This document shows, piece after piece, positions 19,471 to 28,539 of a stretch of DNA of 64,000 bases. Position numbers and translations under genes: made by a program. The stretch's first letter is position 1, and every line of letters starts with the position of its first letter. The notes beneath the pieces are model-generated. The model was not told where the DNA came from and searched no databases. It saw only the letters and a program-made list of their open reading frames with translations. The stretch comes from Flavobacterium anhuiense (GTDB taxonomy: Bacteria > Bacteroidota > Bacteroidia > Flavobacteriales > Flavobacteriaceae), in the NCBI RefSeq assembly GCF_900101855.1, contig NZ_FMVC01000002.1:687599-751598 (forward strand), given 5' to 3'.

Positions 19471-21006
19471 TTACCAGCCTTGGTTTTGAGTCAAAGCTCC
19501 TTTACTCACTGCAATTTCATCTGGCGGTATTGGCCACACATGATGAATTGCAGGATTGAAATTACGAGCAGGATAAATAACGCTTCCGTTATAATGGTGC
19601 AATGGTTTTGCGTAAGTTTCCTTTGCATCTCCCCAACGCACTAAATCAAAATGGCGGTCTGTCCACTCGCCTGCCAGTTCGCATCTTCTTTCTCTTTTTA
19701 AATCGACCATTGTAGCTCCAGAAATATCTGCAAGACCTGCACGGTGACGAATCATATTGATTTCTGTATCTGCATTTTGACCTTTCATTAATTTCGCTTC
19801 CGCTAACATTAAAATCACATCAGCATAACGTAAAAGAGGAACATTTAAAGCTGTTGAAGGCTTGTCTCCATTAGCATTTACATAACGAATATCTACTCCA
19901 CCCGATGTTGTTTTTGGATAACTGAATGGCTCCATATATTTTTTAAACTGATACCCCGTTCTGTTACTTGAACTTACTACGTGGTTTCCTTCATTAAAAG
20001 TTACAGTTTCTCCGAAGTAAACAAATTTGTCTCCTTTTTGTAAAATCGTAGCACTGCGTCTTTTGTCGTTTGAATCATAAGCATCAAATAATTCTTTTGT
20101 CGGATAAAAATTTCCCCAGCCGTTGTAAACTCCCCAACCTTTATCTTCTAGACAAACTCCAGGAAAAATAGAACCTAAAGATGTATTTTCGGCACTTGAA
20201 GTCACAGACCAGATATATTCTGAAGACCAATTGTTGCTGATTTTAAATACATCTTCAAAATTGTCCAACAATTTGTGTTTTCCGCTAGCCACAATCATAT
20301 TCGCATATTTAATGGCATTGTCCCAATCTTTTGCATACAAATACGTACGCACTAAATATGCCCAAGCCGCAGTTTTGTGAGCGCGTCCGCGATTGTCTGG
20401 TGTAAGCTGATCAAAATAAGGCAATAAATCTGCTGCTTTGATTAAATCAGATGCAATGTAAGCGTAATTTTCAGCAACGTTTTTAGCGCGAGGCACATAT
20501 ACATTTGTCGGGTTTTCTCTGTCTTGAATCGGAATTCCTGCACGATCGTCTCCATAATGGTACGCCAATTCTAAATGCATTACAGCGTGATTAAAATAAG
20601 CTTCTCCTAACATTCCGTTTCTTGTTTTTTCATCCAAAGCAATATTTGGAATATTACGAATAACGTCGTTACAACGCTTCATAATTTCGTAGTGAATTCT
20701 CCAGATATCTTTAGTATCCGATTCTGATCCGTCTACAATAAAGTTTTTGATACGTTCTGCATTTTGTCTTGGTTTTGTACCAATATCATCGCTGGCATTA
20801 TTTAGCCAAAAGAAACCGCGACCGTACATATTATCATCAGAATACAAAGCATAAATTGCATTTACTCCTGCTTTTGCATCTGCTGGTGTTTTCCAGAAAT
20901 TCCCGCTCGAAGGAGCTCCTTGCGGCACAACATCAAGTTCGCTTTCGCAAGCTGAAGTGCTTACCAAAAGCACAAAACTCAATAATAAAAGACTTATTTT
21001 TTTCAT
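19471..21006 (-). CDS. SusD/RagB-family lipoprotein
   Basis: The 511-residue protein has a lipoprotein signal with lipobox STSAC, then the SusD features SSGNFWKTPADAKAGVNAIYALY near residue 40, a helical TPR scaffold, and the C-terminal RHRAGL, RRCELAGEWTDRHFDLVRWG and HHVWPIPPDEI stretches common to SusD proteins. It is the surface ligand-binding partner of the STN-type SusC encoded just upstream (19 bases between the genes). The ligand is not evident; the phosphatase fusion downstream hints at a phosphorylated substrate. Confidence 0.93.
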   Translation of the reverse strand: MKKISLLLLSFVLLVSTSACESELDVVPQGAPSSGNFWKTPADAKAGVNAIYALYSDDNMYGRGFFWLNNASDDIGTKPRQNAERIKNFIVDGSESDTKDIWRIHYEIMKRCNDVIRNIPNIALDEKTRNGMLGEAYFNHAVMHLELAYHYGDDRAGIPIQDRENPTNVYVPRAKNVAENYAYIASDLIKAADLLPYFDQLTPDNRGRAHKTAAWAYLVRTYLYAKDWDNAIKYANMIVASGKHKLLDNFEDVFKISNNWSSEYIWSVTSSAENTSLGSIFPGVCLEDKGWGVYNGWGNFYPTKELFDAYDSNDKRRSATILQKGDKFVYFGETVTFNEGNHVVSSSNRTGYQFKKYMEPFSYPKTTSGGVDIRYVNANGDKPSTALNVPLLRYADVILMLAEAKLMKGQNADTEINMIRHRAGLADISGATMVDLKRERRCELAGEWTDRHFDLVRWGDAKETYAKPLHHYNGSVIYPARNFNPAIHHVWPIPPDEIAVSKGALTQNQGW

Positions 21007-21025
21007 TTTAATTGTTTTTTATTTT

Positions 21026-24000
21026 TTAAAAAGTTGCGTTAACACCTGTCATGTAAATACGAGAAAGCGGATAACGTCCTAAATCCATTCCGAAGTTTTT
21101 AAGTCCAACTTCAGGATCCATTCCAGAATACTTAGTAATCGTAAATAAGTTTTGTCCTGAGATGAAGAATCTCAATTTTGCTTTTCCGTTCAACCAGCTT
21201 TCTTTAACGGTATAACCAATAGAAACGTTTTTTAATCTTAAGAAAGAAGCGTCTTCGATGTATAAATCAGAAATACGTCCGAAGTTGTTATTATTGTCTG
21301 TTGACGAAAGAATTGGAACGTTGGTATTGGTGTTTGTTGGAGACCAAGCATCTTTTGAATCTGCCAATAAATTGTAACCTGGGAAAGAAGCATTTAATCC
21401 TGTATGCTTTACAGCATTGAAAACGCTATTTCCTGCAGCACCCGTGAAGAAAATATTCATATCAAATCCTTTGTATCTGAAATTGGCATTCAAACTATAC
21501 GTTGTTTTTGGGAAAGGGCTTCCTAAAACTACTCTGTCGCTGTTGTTGATTACGCCGTCTCCATTTTCATCTTTAAATTTAATATCTCCAGCAACCGCAT
21601 TTGGCTGATACATTACGCCATCTTTGTTTACATAAGCTTTTACCTCATCATTACTTTGAAATAATCCATCAGTAGCATATCCGTAAAACGCACCAACTGG
21701 GCTTCCCACTTGGTAAATATTCGCTAATGGTAAACTACGAACTCTGCTTAAACCTAGAGGTTCTAACGAATTCAAATCGTCTTTAATAGAAACAATTCTA
21801 TTGCTTAAGAATCCAGCATTTGCCGTTACATCAAATTTAAATTCTCCACGAGTTTTTTGATACGTCAGACTCACCTCGATTCCTTTATTTTTAACATCTC
21901 CTGAGTTAACGATTCTTCCTTGCGGCGTTCCAGAAACTCCAGGCAATTGGTCACGAACCAACATGTCTTTGTTTTTCTTTACATAAGCATCAACAGATCC
22001 TACTAAAGTGTTATTTAACATAGTAAAATCTAAACCAATATTAGTCTGCTCGGAACTTTCCCATTTTAAATTCGGATTTGATAATTCGCTTTCAGCATAA
22101 CCATAATTGATTGATGGCACAGCGCCAATTAAAGCTTGAGTCTGAACTAATGGCACACTAAATTGGTATGGTCCAAGATTTCCTAAATTCCCAATTTGTC
22201 CCCAGCTTGCACGAAGTTTCAAATTGCTGATGATTGGCTCAATACCTTTCATAAAATTTTCTTCAGAAATTAACCAACCTGCAGAAACTGAAGGATATAC
22301 TTTCCAGCGATTATTTTCTAATAATTTTGAAGTTCCGTCACGACGAACAATTCCGGAGATTAAATATTTCTGATTGAAATCGTAATTGATTCTTCCCACA
22401 TAAGAAGAGATAATTTCATCTGATCTTCCTGCTGCCGTCTGCTGAATTAATTTTGCATTCAATAAATAACGCTGTGATGGATCTTCGTTGTCAAAACCAG
22501 TTCCTTCAACGGTATAGAAATCTCTTTTCGTTTCTTGATACGTATATCCAGCTAACGCTTTCAAATTGTGTTTTCCGAATGATTTCTCATAAGAAATCGT
22601 CTGTTCGCTCAATAAATCGGTAACTGTTGAGTTTTTCAACGTCAATCTATTGAAATCGAATATTTTTCCTGGCTCAGTAACTTTTACTGTAAAATCTGTC
22701 GCATTGTCCTGAATTCTGGTATATCCCCAATTCGATTTTACTTTTAATCCAGAAACAATTTCCCATTCTGCATACGGATTGATCAAAATGGTAGAAATTG
22801 GATTTTTATTGTCTAATCTTTTCAAATACGCTACCGGATTGATAACGTCTCCATAAGAACCAACATATTTTTCTGGAACACCACCAAATTGGCCTGATCC
22901 ATCTTCTCTATAAATTGTCGCGTTTGGCGGATACAAAATCGCTGCTTGAATGGCTCCTGTGTACGAGCTTGAAGTGTTAGCAGTCTGACCATCAGTTAAA
23001 GAGTATGAAATATTTTCTCCAATAGTGAAATTATCCGCCAATTTAAAAGAAGAATTTGCTCTTACTGTGTAGCGTTCTCCGTAAGTATTTAACAAAATAC
23101 CTTCGTTTTTTCTGTAGCTTCCAGAAAGAAAGAAATTAGATTTTTCTGTTTTTCCGTTTACGGAAAGAGACAAATCTTGAATTTCTCCTGTACGGAAAAT
23201 TTCATCCATCCAGTTTGTTTTTGTTGTTCTTGCAGTTGGTTCAAATGCCGGATCGAAAGCAGGAATTCTTGGCAAGCCTGCATTATCTCTCGCAAGATTC
23301 ATAGCATCAGCATATTCTGCAGCATTTAAAACCTCTAATTTTTTCGCTACATTCTGAAAACCTCCTTGATAGTTTACATTCACATTAATTTTATCTGAAA
23401 TTCCTTTTTTAGAAGTAATTAAAATTACTCCCCCAGAAGCTCTTGCTCCATAAATTGCCGCAGAAGCCGCATCTTTTAGAACATTTATCGAAGCAATATC
23501 ATTTGGATTTATAGTATTTAAAGAACCGCTGTAAATGATTCCATCCAAAACGATTAAAGGTGTTTCGGCATTCAAAGATCCAATACCGCGAATGTTGATT
23601 GTTGGCGATGCTGTTGGGTCACCACCATCGTTAATTACCGTAACTCCGGCAACCGTTCCTTGCAATAATTCAGCGGCGTTATTGTAGGTTCTGCTTGAAG
23701 TTTCTTTCATAGAAACAGAACCAACGGCTCCTAAAACTTCATTCTTTTTTACGCTACCGTAACCCATTACTACAACTTCTTGAAGCTGTTTTACGTCAGC
23801 TGCTAATTTTACCGTGATATTTTGTGAACTCGTAACTTTTACTTCTTGCGTTATATAACCCACATAAGAAAAAATAAGAGTGGCTTCAGAAGCATTTACT
23901 TCTAATTTAAATGTTCCATCAAAATCTGTTGCTGTTGCTACGTCAGAACCTTTATCTTTAATTCCAACTCCTGGCAATGGCATATTATCATCTCCGCCAA

Positions 24001-24394
24001 AAACAGTTCCCGAAACAATAATTTTATTCTGATCGACAGAAGCAACTTTCTGATTCTTCTTGATTACAATATTGTTGCTCACAATCTCATATCGAAGCAC
24101 ATTGCCGCAAATTTTATCCAACGCCTGTTCTAGCGTTACATTATTCAGTTTTAAACTTAATTTTTGATTAGCGTTTACTTGGCTGCTTTCGTACATAAAA
24201 TGCACATCAACCTGATTTTCAATTTTTTGAAATATATTTTTTATACTCTCATTATCAACTTTTAAAGTGACTCTTTTGTTAATGTCAACATTCCCGGCTT
24301 TTACTGTTAGTGCAGCAAAAAACAAAGTCATAAACAGGAATAATTTTGCTCCTATTGTCCTTATGCTGGCATACCGCATTTGTTTTTCATTCAT
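21026..24394 (-). CDS. SusC-family transducer with STN domain
   Basis: The 1122-residue protein starts with a signal anchor region (about 1-34), followed by a secretin/TonB short N-terminal (STN) domain (about 40-110; VTLKVDNESIKNIFQKIENQ). Next are the carboxypeptidase-like domain, a plug with LIVLDGIIYSGSLNTINPNDI, and the barrel ending in GVNATF. The STN domain is the part that contacts a FecR-type anti-sigma factor, and exactly such a gene lies directly upstream. The protein thus both imports a ligand and reports its presence, as in FecA-like or Bacteroides hybrid SusC/ECF systems. Confidence 0.95.
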   Translation of the reverse strand: MNEKQMRYASIRTIGAKLFLFMTLFFAALTVKAGNVDINKRVTLKVDNESIKNIFQKIENQVDVHFMYESSQVNANQKLSLKLNNVTLEQALDKICGNVLRYEIVSNNIVIKKNQKVASVDQNKIIVSGTVFGGDDNMPLPGVGIKDKGSDVATATDFDGTFKLEVNASEATLIFSYVGYITQEVKVTSSQNITVKLAADVKQLQEVVVMGYGSVKKNEVLGAVGSVSMKETSSRTYNNAAELLQGTVAGVTVINDGGDPTASPTINIRGIGSLNAETPLIVLDGIIYSGSLNTINPNDIASINVLKDAASAAIYGARASGGVILITSKKGISDKINVNVNYQGGFQNVAKKLEVLNAAEYADAMNLARDNAGLPRIPAFDPAFEPTARTTKTNWMDEIFRTGEIQDLSLSVNGKTEKSNFFLSGSYRKNEGILLNTYGERYTVRANSSFKLADNFTIGENISYSLTDGQTANTSSSYTGAIQAAILYPPNATIYREDGSGQFGGVPEKYVGSYGDVINPVAYLKRLDNKNPISTILINPYAEWEIVSGLKVKSNWGYTRIQDNATDFTVKVTEPGKIFDFNRLTLKNSTVTDLLSEQTISYEKSFGKHNLKALAGYTYQETKRDFYTVEGTGFDNEDPSQRYLLNAKLIQQTAAGRSDEIISSYVGRINYDFNQKYLISGIVRRDGTSKLLENNRWKVYPSVSAGWLISEENFMKGIEPIISNLKLRASWGQIGNLGNLGPYQFSVPLVQTQALIGAVPSINYGYAESELSNPNLKWESSEQTNIGLDFTMLNNTLVGSVDAYVKKNKDMLVRDQLPGVSGTPQGRIVNSGDVKNKGIEVSLTYQKTRGEFKFDVTANAGFLSNRIVSIKDDLNSLEPLGLSRVRSLPLANIYQVGSPVGAFYGYATDGLFQSNDEVKAYVNKDGVMYQPNAVAGDIKFKDENGDGVINNSDRVVLGSPFPKTTYSLNANFRYKGFDMNIFFTGAAGNSVFNAVKHTGLNASFPGYNLLADSKDAWSPTNTNTNVPILSSTDNNNNFGRISDLYIEDASFLRLKNVSIGYTVKESWLNGKAKLRFFISGQNLFTITKYSGMDPEVGLKNFGMDLGRYPLSRIYMTGVNATF

Positions 24395-24465
24395 AGTTTT
24401 TAGATTTAGTGTAATTGTTTTGTTTATTAGTTTGCTACGTAGTTTTATTTTTATTGCTTAAAGAA

Positions 24466-25386
24466 TTATTCGATTTTATAAACCCCAGAATCCATTTTGT
24501 ATTGAGCGTTGATGATGTTGCACACCAACACAATCACTTGATCGGCAGTCAGTTCCTTAAAATAAGCGCTAATCTTTAAATCGTTTAAACTCTTGTTTTT
24601 GACTTCGATCGAAACGTTATAATTGCGATTGATCGTGGCTACAACTTCTGGTAGAGGCGTTTCTTCAAAAACCATAATATTTTTTCGCCATAACGAAATG
24701 GTATTAACCGGAACATCTTTAAAAGCCTGAAGCTTATTATCTTGCGATTTAAAAACCACTTTCTGTCCTGGAGTTACATATACATTCTCTTCTGTAACAG
24801 TCGATTTCACGTTTACTCTTCCAGTTGCCACCGAAACTTCTTGTGTGGTCTGGTCTGGATAAGCTTGAACATTAAAACTGGTTCCGAGAACTTTGGTATC
24901 CATTTTATTGGTATGAATAATAAAAGGATGTTTCTTGTCTTTGGCTACGTCAAAAAAAGCTTCTCCGCTCAAATACACTTCTCTAGTATCTCCTTTAAAT
25001 TCCTTCGGATATTTAAGAACACTTCCAGCGTTCAGCCAGATTTTTGTTCCATCACTTAATTTTATCTGAGCATGTTCGCCTAGTTTTACTGCAAACTGTT
25101 TGCTTTCTGCAGCATTTTTTGTCGAATAGAAAAACACAGATAATCCAACAAGGAAAACTAAAGAAGCTGCAACAGCCCAGTTTTTATATTGAAGTGAAAT
25201 AACTTTATTGGTATTCTTTATTTGTCTTAATTCTTTTTTCAGTTTTGAGCGGTCTGATTGAACCAGTTCCATATTATCAAAAAAATCATCTGTACGATCG
25301 TACCATTTATTCCACATTTCTTGTCCTTTTGGGGAATACTTTCCTTCTAAAAAATTTTTGATTTCGTTATTTGAATTTTCAGGCAT
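24466..25386 (-). CDS. FecR-family anti-sigma factor
   Basis: This 306-residue inner-membrane protein has a cytosolic N-terminal part (about 1-70), one transmembrane helix (WAVAASLVFLVGLSVFFYS, about 68-86), and a periplasmic FecR domain (LSDGTKIWLNAGSVLKYP, then VYLSGEAFFDVAKDKKHPF, VLGTSFNV). A C-terminal secretin-like part follows. It would hold the neighbouring ECF sigma factor inactive until the STN domain of the SusC transducer signals. It is 71 bases upstream of susC and 113 bases downstream of the sigma gene, all on one strand. Confidence 0.94.
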   Translation of the reverse strand: MPENSNNEIKNFLEGKYSPKGQEMWNKWYDRTDDFFDNMELVQSDRSKLKKELRQIKNTNKVISLQYKNWAVAASLVFLVGLSVFFYSTKNAAESKQFAVKLGEHAQIKLSDGTKIWLNAGSVLKYPKEFKGDTREVYLSGEAFFDVAKDKKHPFIIHTNKMDTKVLGTSFNVQAYPDQTTQEVSVATGRVNVKSTVTEENVYVTPGQKVVFKSQDNKLQAFKDVPVNTISLWRKNIMVFEETPLPEVVATINRNYNVSIEVKNKSLNDLKISAYFKELTADQVIVLVCNIINAQYKMDSGVYKIE

Positions 25387-25499
25387 TATAATTTCTTTAT
25401 GTCTATACTAGTATGTCTTGGGAATTGTAATTTTAGGTAGGCGCAAAAGGTTACGCTTCTGTTAAGAAAAAAGTTGGGTTCTTAATCTGAAGTTTACTT

Positions 25500-26057
25500 T
25501 TAATTGAATTCGCCTAAATAGGTGCGCATGAATTTCAGCGCATAAGTAATATGGTATTTTACCGTTTCAATGGAAACATTCAATTCTTCGGCGATTTCTT
25601 TATTGGTGTACTGTTTTACTCGGCTGAGAATAAAAACCTCTTTTGATTTTTTAGGAAGTAATGATGCCGCTTCATCAACCGCTTTTTGCAACTCGTCATA
25701 ATAGATACAATCTTCGATCGCATTATAACTGGTTTGCGAAACAGTGTTTTTTTCTAAAACTTCTTGAATGTATTGATCGGTAACTTCATGCGATTTGATA
25801 TAATCTAAAGTCATGTAGCGAACCGAAGTGTAGATGTACGCCGCAAAACTTTTCTGGATTACAATTATTTTGCGTCTTTCCCAAATAGAGGTAAAAACTT
25901 CCTGCACAATTTCTTCTGAAATGGCGATTGATTTCATTCGGAGATATACAAACCGAACAAGCAGATCTCGATACCTAAAATAAAGTTCATCAAAAGCTTT
26001 ATCCTTGCCCGATTTTAATAATTCGACAAGTTCTTCGTCTGTAAACTTCTTATACAT
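25500..26057 (-). CDS. ECF-type RNA polymerase sigma factor
   Basis: This 185-residue protein has sigma region 2 (FDELYFRYRDLLVRFVYLRM and EEIVQEVFTSIWERR) and sigma region 4 with a helix-turn-helix (LPKKSKEVFILSRVKQYTNKEIAEELNVSIETVKYHI). Size and order fit the ECF group found with FecR and STN-SusC genes in Bacteroidota. It should direct polymerase to the downstream fecR-susC-susD-phosphatase genes when its anti-sigma factor releases it. Confidence 0.95.
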   Translation of the reverse strand: MYKKFTDEELVELLKSGKDKAFDELYFRYRDLLVRFVYLRMKSIAISEEIVQEVFTSIWERRKIIVIQKSFAAYIYTSVRYMTLDYIKSHEVTDQYIQEVLEKNTVSQTSYNAIEDCIYYDELQKAVDEAASLLPKKSKEVFILSRVKQYTNKEIAEELNVSIETVKYHITYALKFMRTYLGEFN

Positions 26058-26459
26058 GATTCATTATTTTATGATTAATCAAATCAAAAGTGTGAGCCAA
26101 AACACTTTTTCTGATTTTGTCTTGATAATGATCCTGTTGTTTTAAAATTGGCATATACAAAGTATTGGTTTCTTCTTATATGTCTCCAAAATTAAAGCTG
26201 AGGGTAGGTCGATTAGGTTACGTTTACATTAATAAAACCTTTCTAAAACGAAACATATTATTAACATTTGAAGTCAAAAGCCAACTGAAAAATAAGGGTT
26301 TGCAGTATTTCGCGTAAAAAATGAAATATTTTGTTTGGTATAACAATCTTTCTCTTACAAAAAGCAGAAAAAGTGCTTAACAAATAATTAATGAGAATGC
26401 ATTAAGATGGGTTTATTCTTTTCAAAATTCTTTCCAAAAAAATAAAAATCAAAAACTAG
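26058..26459. other. Divergent spacer between sigma factor and MarR-GNAT genes
   Basis: About 400 bases without a supportable gene. It must hold the sigma factor's own promoter (minus strand). I see short A/T runs but no repeat or hairpin I would defend. Confidence 0.4.
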
Positions 26460-26489
26460 TTGACAAAAGCAACTAAATTTATATATTTG
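26460..26489 (+). promoter_or_regulatory. Bacteroidota-type promoter of the MarR-GNAT gene
   Basis: TTG at 26460-26462 and TATATTTG at 26482-26489 are separated by 19 bases, matching the -33 / -7 spacing of the primary sigma factor of this phylum. The start codon lies 26 bases further on. Confidence 0.65.
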
Positions 26490-26515
26490 TACCTCAACAA
26501 TACACTATTTTAATC

Positions 26516-27433
26516 ATGAATACTACAACTTCAAAAATCAGAAGTTTCAACCGATTTTATACGGCACATTTAGATATCTTAAGTCAACATTATTTAGATA
26601 GCGAATATTCTTTAACAGAAATACGAATCCTTTATGAAATCAGCGAAAGCAAAACCATAACAGCACAGAAAATCACTGAAATTTTAAATCTCGACAAAGG
26701 TTATTTAAGCCGAATTTTGAAACGTTTTTTAAAAGAAAACTTAATTGAAAGAGTTGCTTCAGAAGACGATAAACGCGCTTTTGACATTAAATTGACAGAT
26801 TCTGGAACTGAATTATTAAGCGTTTTAAATGCTAAATCTGAAAACAAGATTGAAGGTAAAATTGAGAAACTAAATTCTTCAGAAAAAGAAATTTTAGTTG
26901 ATTCAATGAATACTGTACGAAATCTGCTGACAGAAAATAAAATAGCGCGAGAAGATATTACGTATCGCCATGAAATAACGCCAGGAGATATTGGCTACAT
27001 TATTCATCTGCATGGTGCTATTTATGGCAAAGAATATAATTTTTCGACTGATTTTGAGAAATATGTGATCAAGACTTTTTACGATTTCTTAGAAAAATAT
27101 TCTCCAGAAAATGACCGAATTTGGATGGCAGAATACAATAATAAAATTGTGGGATGTGTTGCCATTGTGCATCAGCCAAACGAAGAAGCCCAACTGAGGT
27201 GGTTTCTTCTGGATTCTGCTTTTAGAGGCCTTGGAATTGGCAAAAGATTATTGACTGAAGCTGTAGATTTTTGCAAAGAGAAAAAGTTTAAAAATGTTTT
27301 CCTGCTTACTACAAACATGCAAGACAAAGCGCTTCGAATGTATAAAATGATGGGGTTCGAATTGACGAAATCGGAAGAGGTTGAGGAATGGGGAAAGACG
27401 TTTTTTGAGGAGCGATATGATTTGAGGCTTTAA
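26516..27433 (+). CDS. MarR regulator fused to GNAT acetyltransferase
   Basis: The 305-residue protein has two clear domains. Residues 1-140 are a MarR winged helix (LTEIRILYEISESKTITAQKI, LNLDKGYLSRILKRF, SEDDKRAFDIKLTDSG). Residues 148-305 are a GNAT domain with the acetyl-CoA loop RGLGIGKRLL and the following FLLTTNMQDKALRMYKMMGF. This fusion is widespread in bacteria; the regulated genes and acetyl acceptor are usually unknown. It stands alone with its own promoter and terminator and marks the left boundary of the contractile-tail element. Confidence 0.92.
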   Translation: MNTTTSKIRSFNRFYTAHLDILSQHYLDSEYSLTEIRILYEISESKTITAQKITEILNLDKGYLSRILKRFLKENLIERVASEDDKRAFDIKLTDSGTELLSVLNAKSENKIEGKIEKLNSSEKEILVDSMNTVRNLLTENKIAREDITYRHEITPGDIGYIIHLHGAIYGKEYNFSTDFEKYVIKTFYDFLEKYSPENDRIWMAEYNNKIVGCVAIVHQPNEEAQLRWFLLDSAFRGLGIGKRLLTEAVDFCKEKKFKNVFLLTTNMQDKALRMYKMMGFELTKSEEVEEWGKTFFEERYDLRL

Positions 27434-27473
27434 AAATAAACCTCCAAAATCAAAATTGATTTTGGAGGTTTTT
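27432..27473. terminator. Hairpin terminator, near copy of one at the far end of the tail element
   Basis: AACCTCCAAAATCAA (27439-27453) pairs with TTGATTTTGGAGGTT (27456-27470) and a T-run follows. The whole 42-base stretch, including the unpaired leading AAAATAA, recurs with one substitution in the stem and a one-base shorter loop at 55,253-55,294, just after the holin gene. It acts as terminator for the MarR-GNAT gene and may also be one end of the inserted element. Confidence 0.8.
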
Positions 27474-27516
27474 ACTATTGAACCGTATAGATTTATTGTG
27501 CCAATCAGTTTAAATA

Positions 27517-28509
27517 CTACTTATTTTTTAATGAAGCCTTATAATCCTTATAGTACTTGTCTTCTTTTTTAATAAGTTCTTCACGTTGAAAAATAACACT
27601 TTGCTTATCCTTATTTTCACTCCATGTTAAATATAGACTGTCATATGCCTTTTCTCTAGAAGGAAATTCTTTGGTCCGAATTAATTTTCCATCAACATTA
27701 TAGTATTTCCAGATTCCTCTTTTTTGGGTTATATAATATTTAGAACTAAAATTTTGGGGTATTTCATTTAATCCTGCTTTTTCTATATTGATCTGAATTC
27801 CTTTCTCTTTTAATTTTCCATTCTCATGATAATACTCCCACATTCCCACTTTTAAACTGTCCTGAAATGCTCCTAATTCTTTCAAATGGCCATTCTTGTA
27901 ATAATTTTTCCAAATACCCATCTTTTTATTTGATGAATACCCTCCTTGCGATTCTAACTCTCCTGTAGGATAAAAGTGTTTCCAATCATAATTCTTAGCA
28001 TCATCTTCTATGATTCCAATCGCTTTAATGGTCTTGCTATTAGGATAATAAAAAGTGTCTTTATCTTTTAGATAGGCTTTTCTTTCTGCTTCTATTTTCT
28101 TTCTTTCCGCCCTTACTTCTTCTACATCTTCTTCTTTTATGTAATCTGCATTATTACTCCCGTCTGGGGTAATATCAAGTCTTGCCCCATGTATCCAAAA
28201 AATCTGATTGCCAAGTGTACTGCCAAATTCTGCTTTTCCCATACCAGATATAATTTCTAAATATTCCTTACTGTATTCTTCCCAGTTTAGAATATGAATT
28301 TTATTGTCTTCTCGGGTCCAGTTCCCTGAATGGCTTCTCTCGACTGTATCCTTTTTATAATAATGATAAAAAGTACCGTCAGCCCTAAAATCTACATAAT
28401 GTACTGCTTTATCGTCTTCGATATTATAGTATTTTCCTAAAACTTCTTTTTGGCAAGAAGTAAATCCGTAAACTATAATTAAAAAAAACAGTGCTATTTT
28501 TATTTTCAT
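27517..28509 (-). CDS. YwqK-like repeat lipoprotein, possible immunity protein
   Basis: This 330-residue protein has a lipoprotein signal with the lipid-accepting Cys at residue 19 (YGFTSC). Residues about 30-100 look like a lipocalin-type stress-sensor beta-sheet (YYNIEDDKAVHYVDFRADG). Residues about 180-285 carry MORN-like units of the YwqK type (YPTGELESQGGY, GIWKNYYKNGHLKELGAF, GMWEYYHENGKLKEKG). YwqK-family proteins often accompany polymorphic toxins as antitoxin or immunity partners. It follows the 1004-residue gene by 30 bases in one operon, so I infer membrane-anchored protection against that protein. No experiment or motif proves this. Confidence 0.75.
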   Translation of the reverse strand: MKIKIALFFLIIVYGFTSCQKEVLGKYYNIEDDKAVHYVDFRADGTFYHYYKKDTVERSHSGNWTREDNKIHILNWEEYSKEYLEIISGMGKAEFGSTLGNQIFWIHGARLDITPDGSNNADYIKEEDVEEVRAERKKIEAERKAYLKDKDTFYYPNSKTIKAIGIIEDDAKNYDWKHFYPTGELESQGGYSSNKKMGIWKNYYKNGHLKELGAFQDSLKVGMWEYYHENGKLKEKGIQINIEKAGLNEIPQNFSSKYYITQKRGIWKYYNVDGKLIRTKEFPSREKAYDSLYLTWSENKDKQSVIFQREELIKKEDKYYKDYKASLKNK

Positions 28510-28539
28510 TTGTTTTAATTTTCCTGCAATATACTACTT

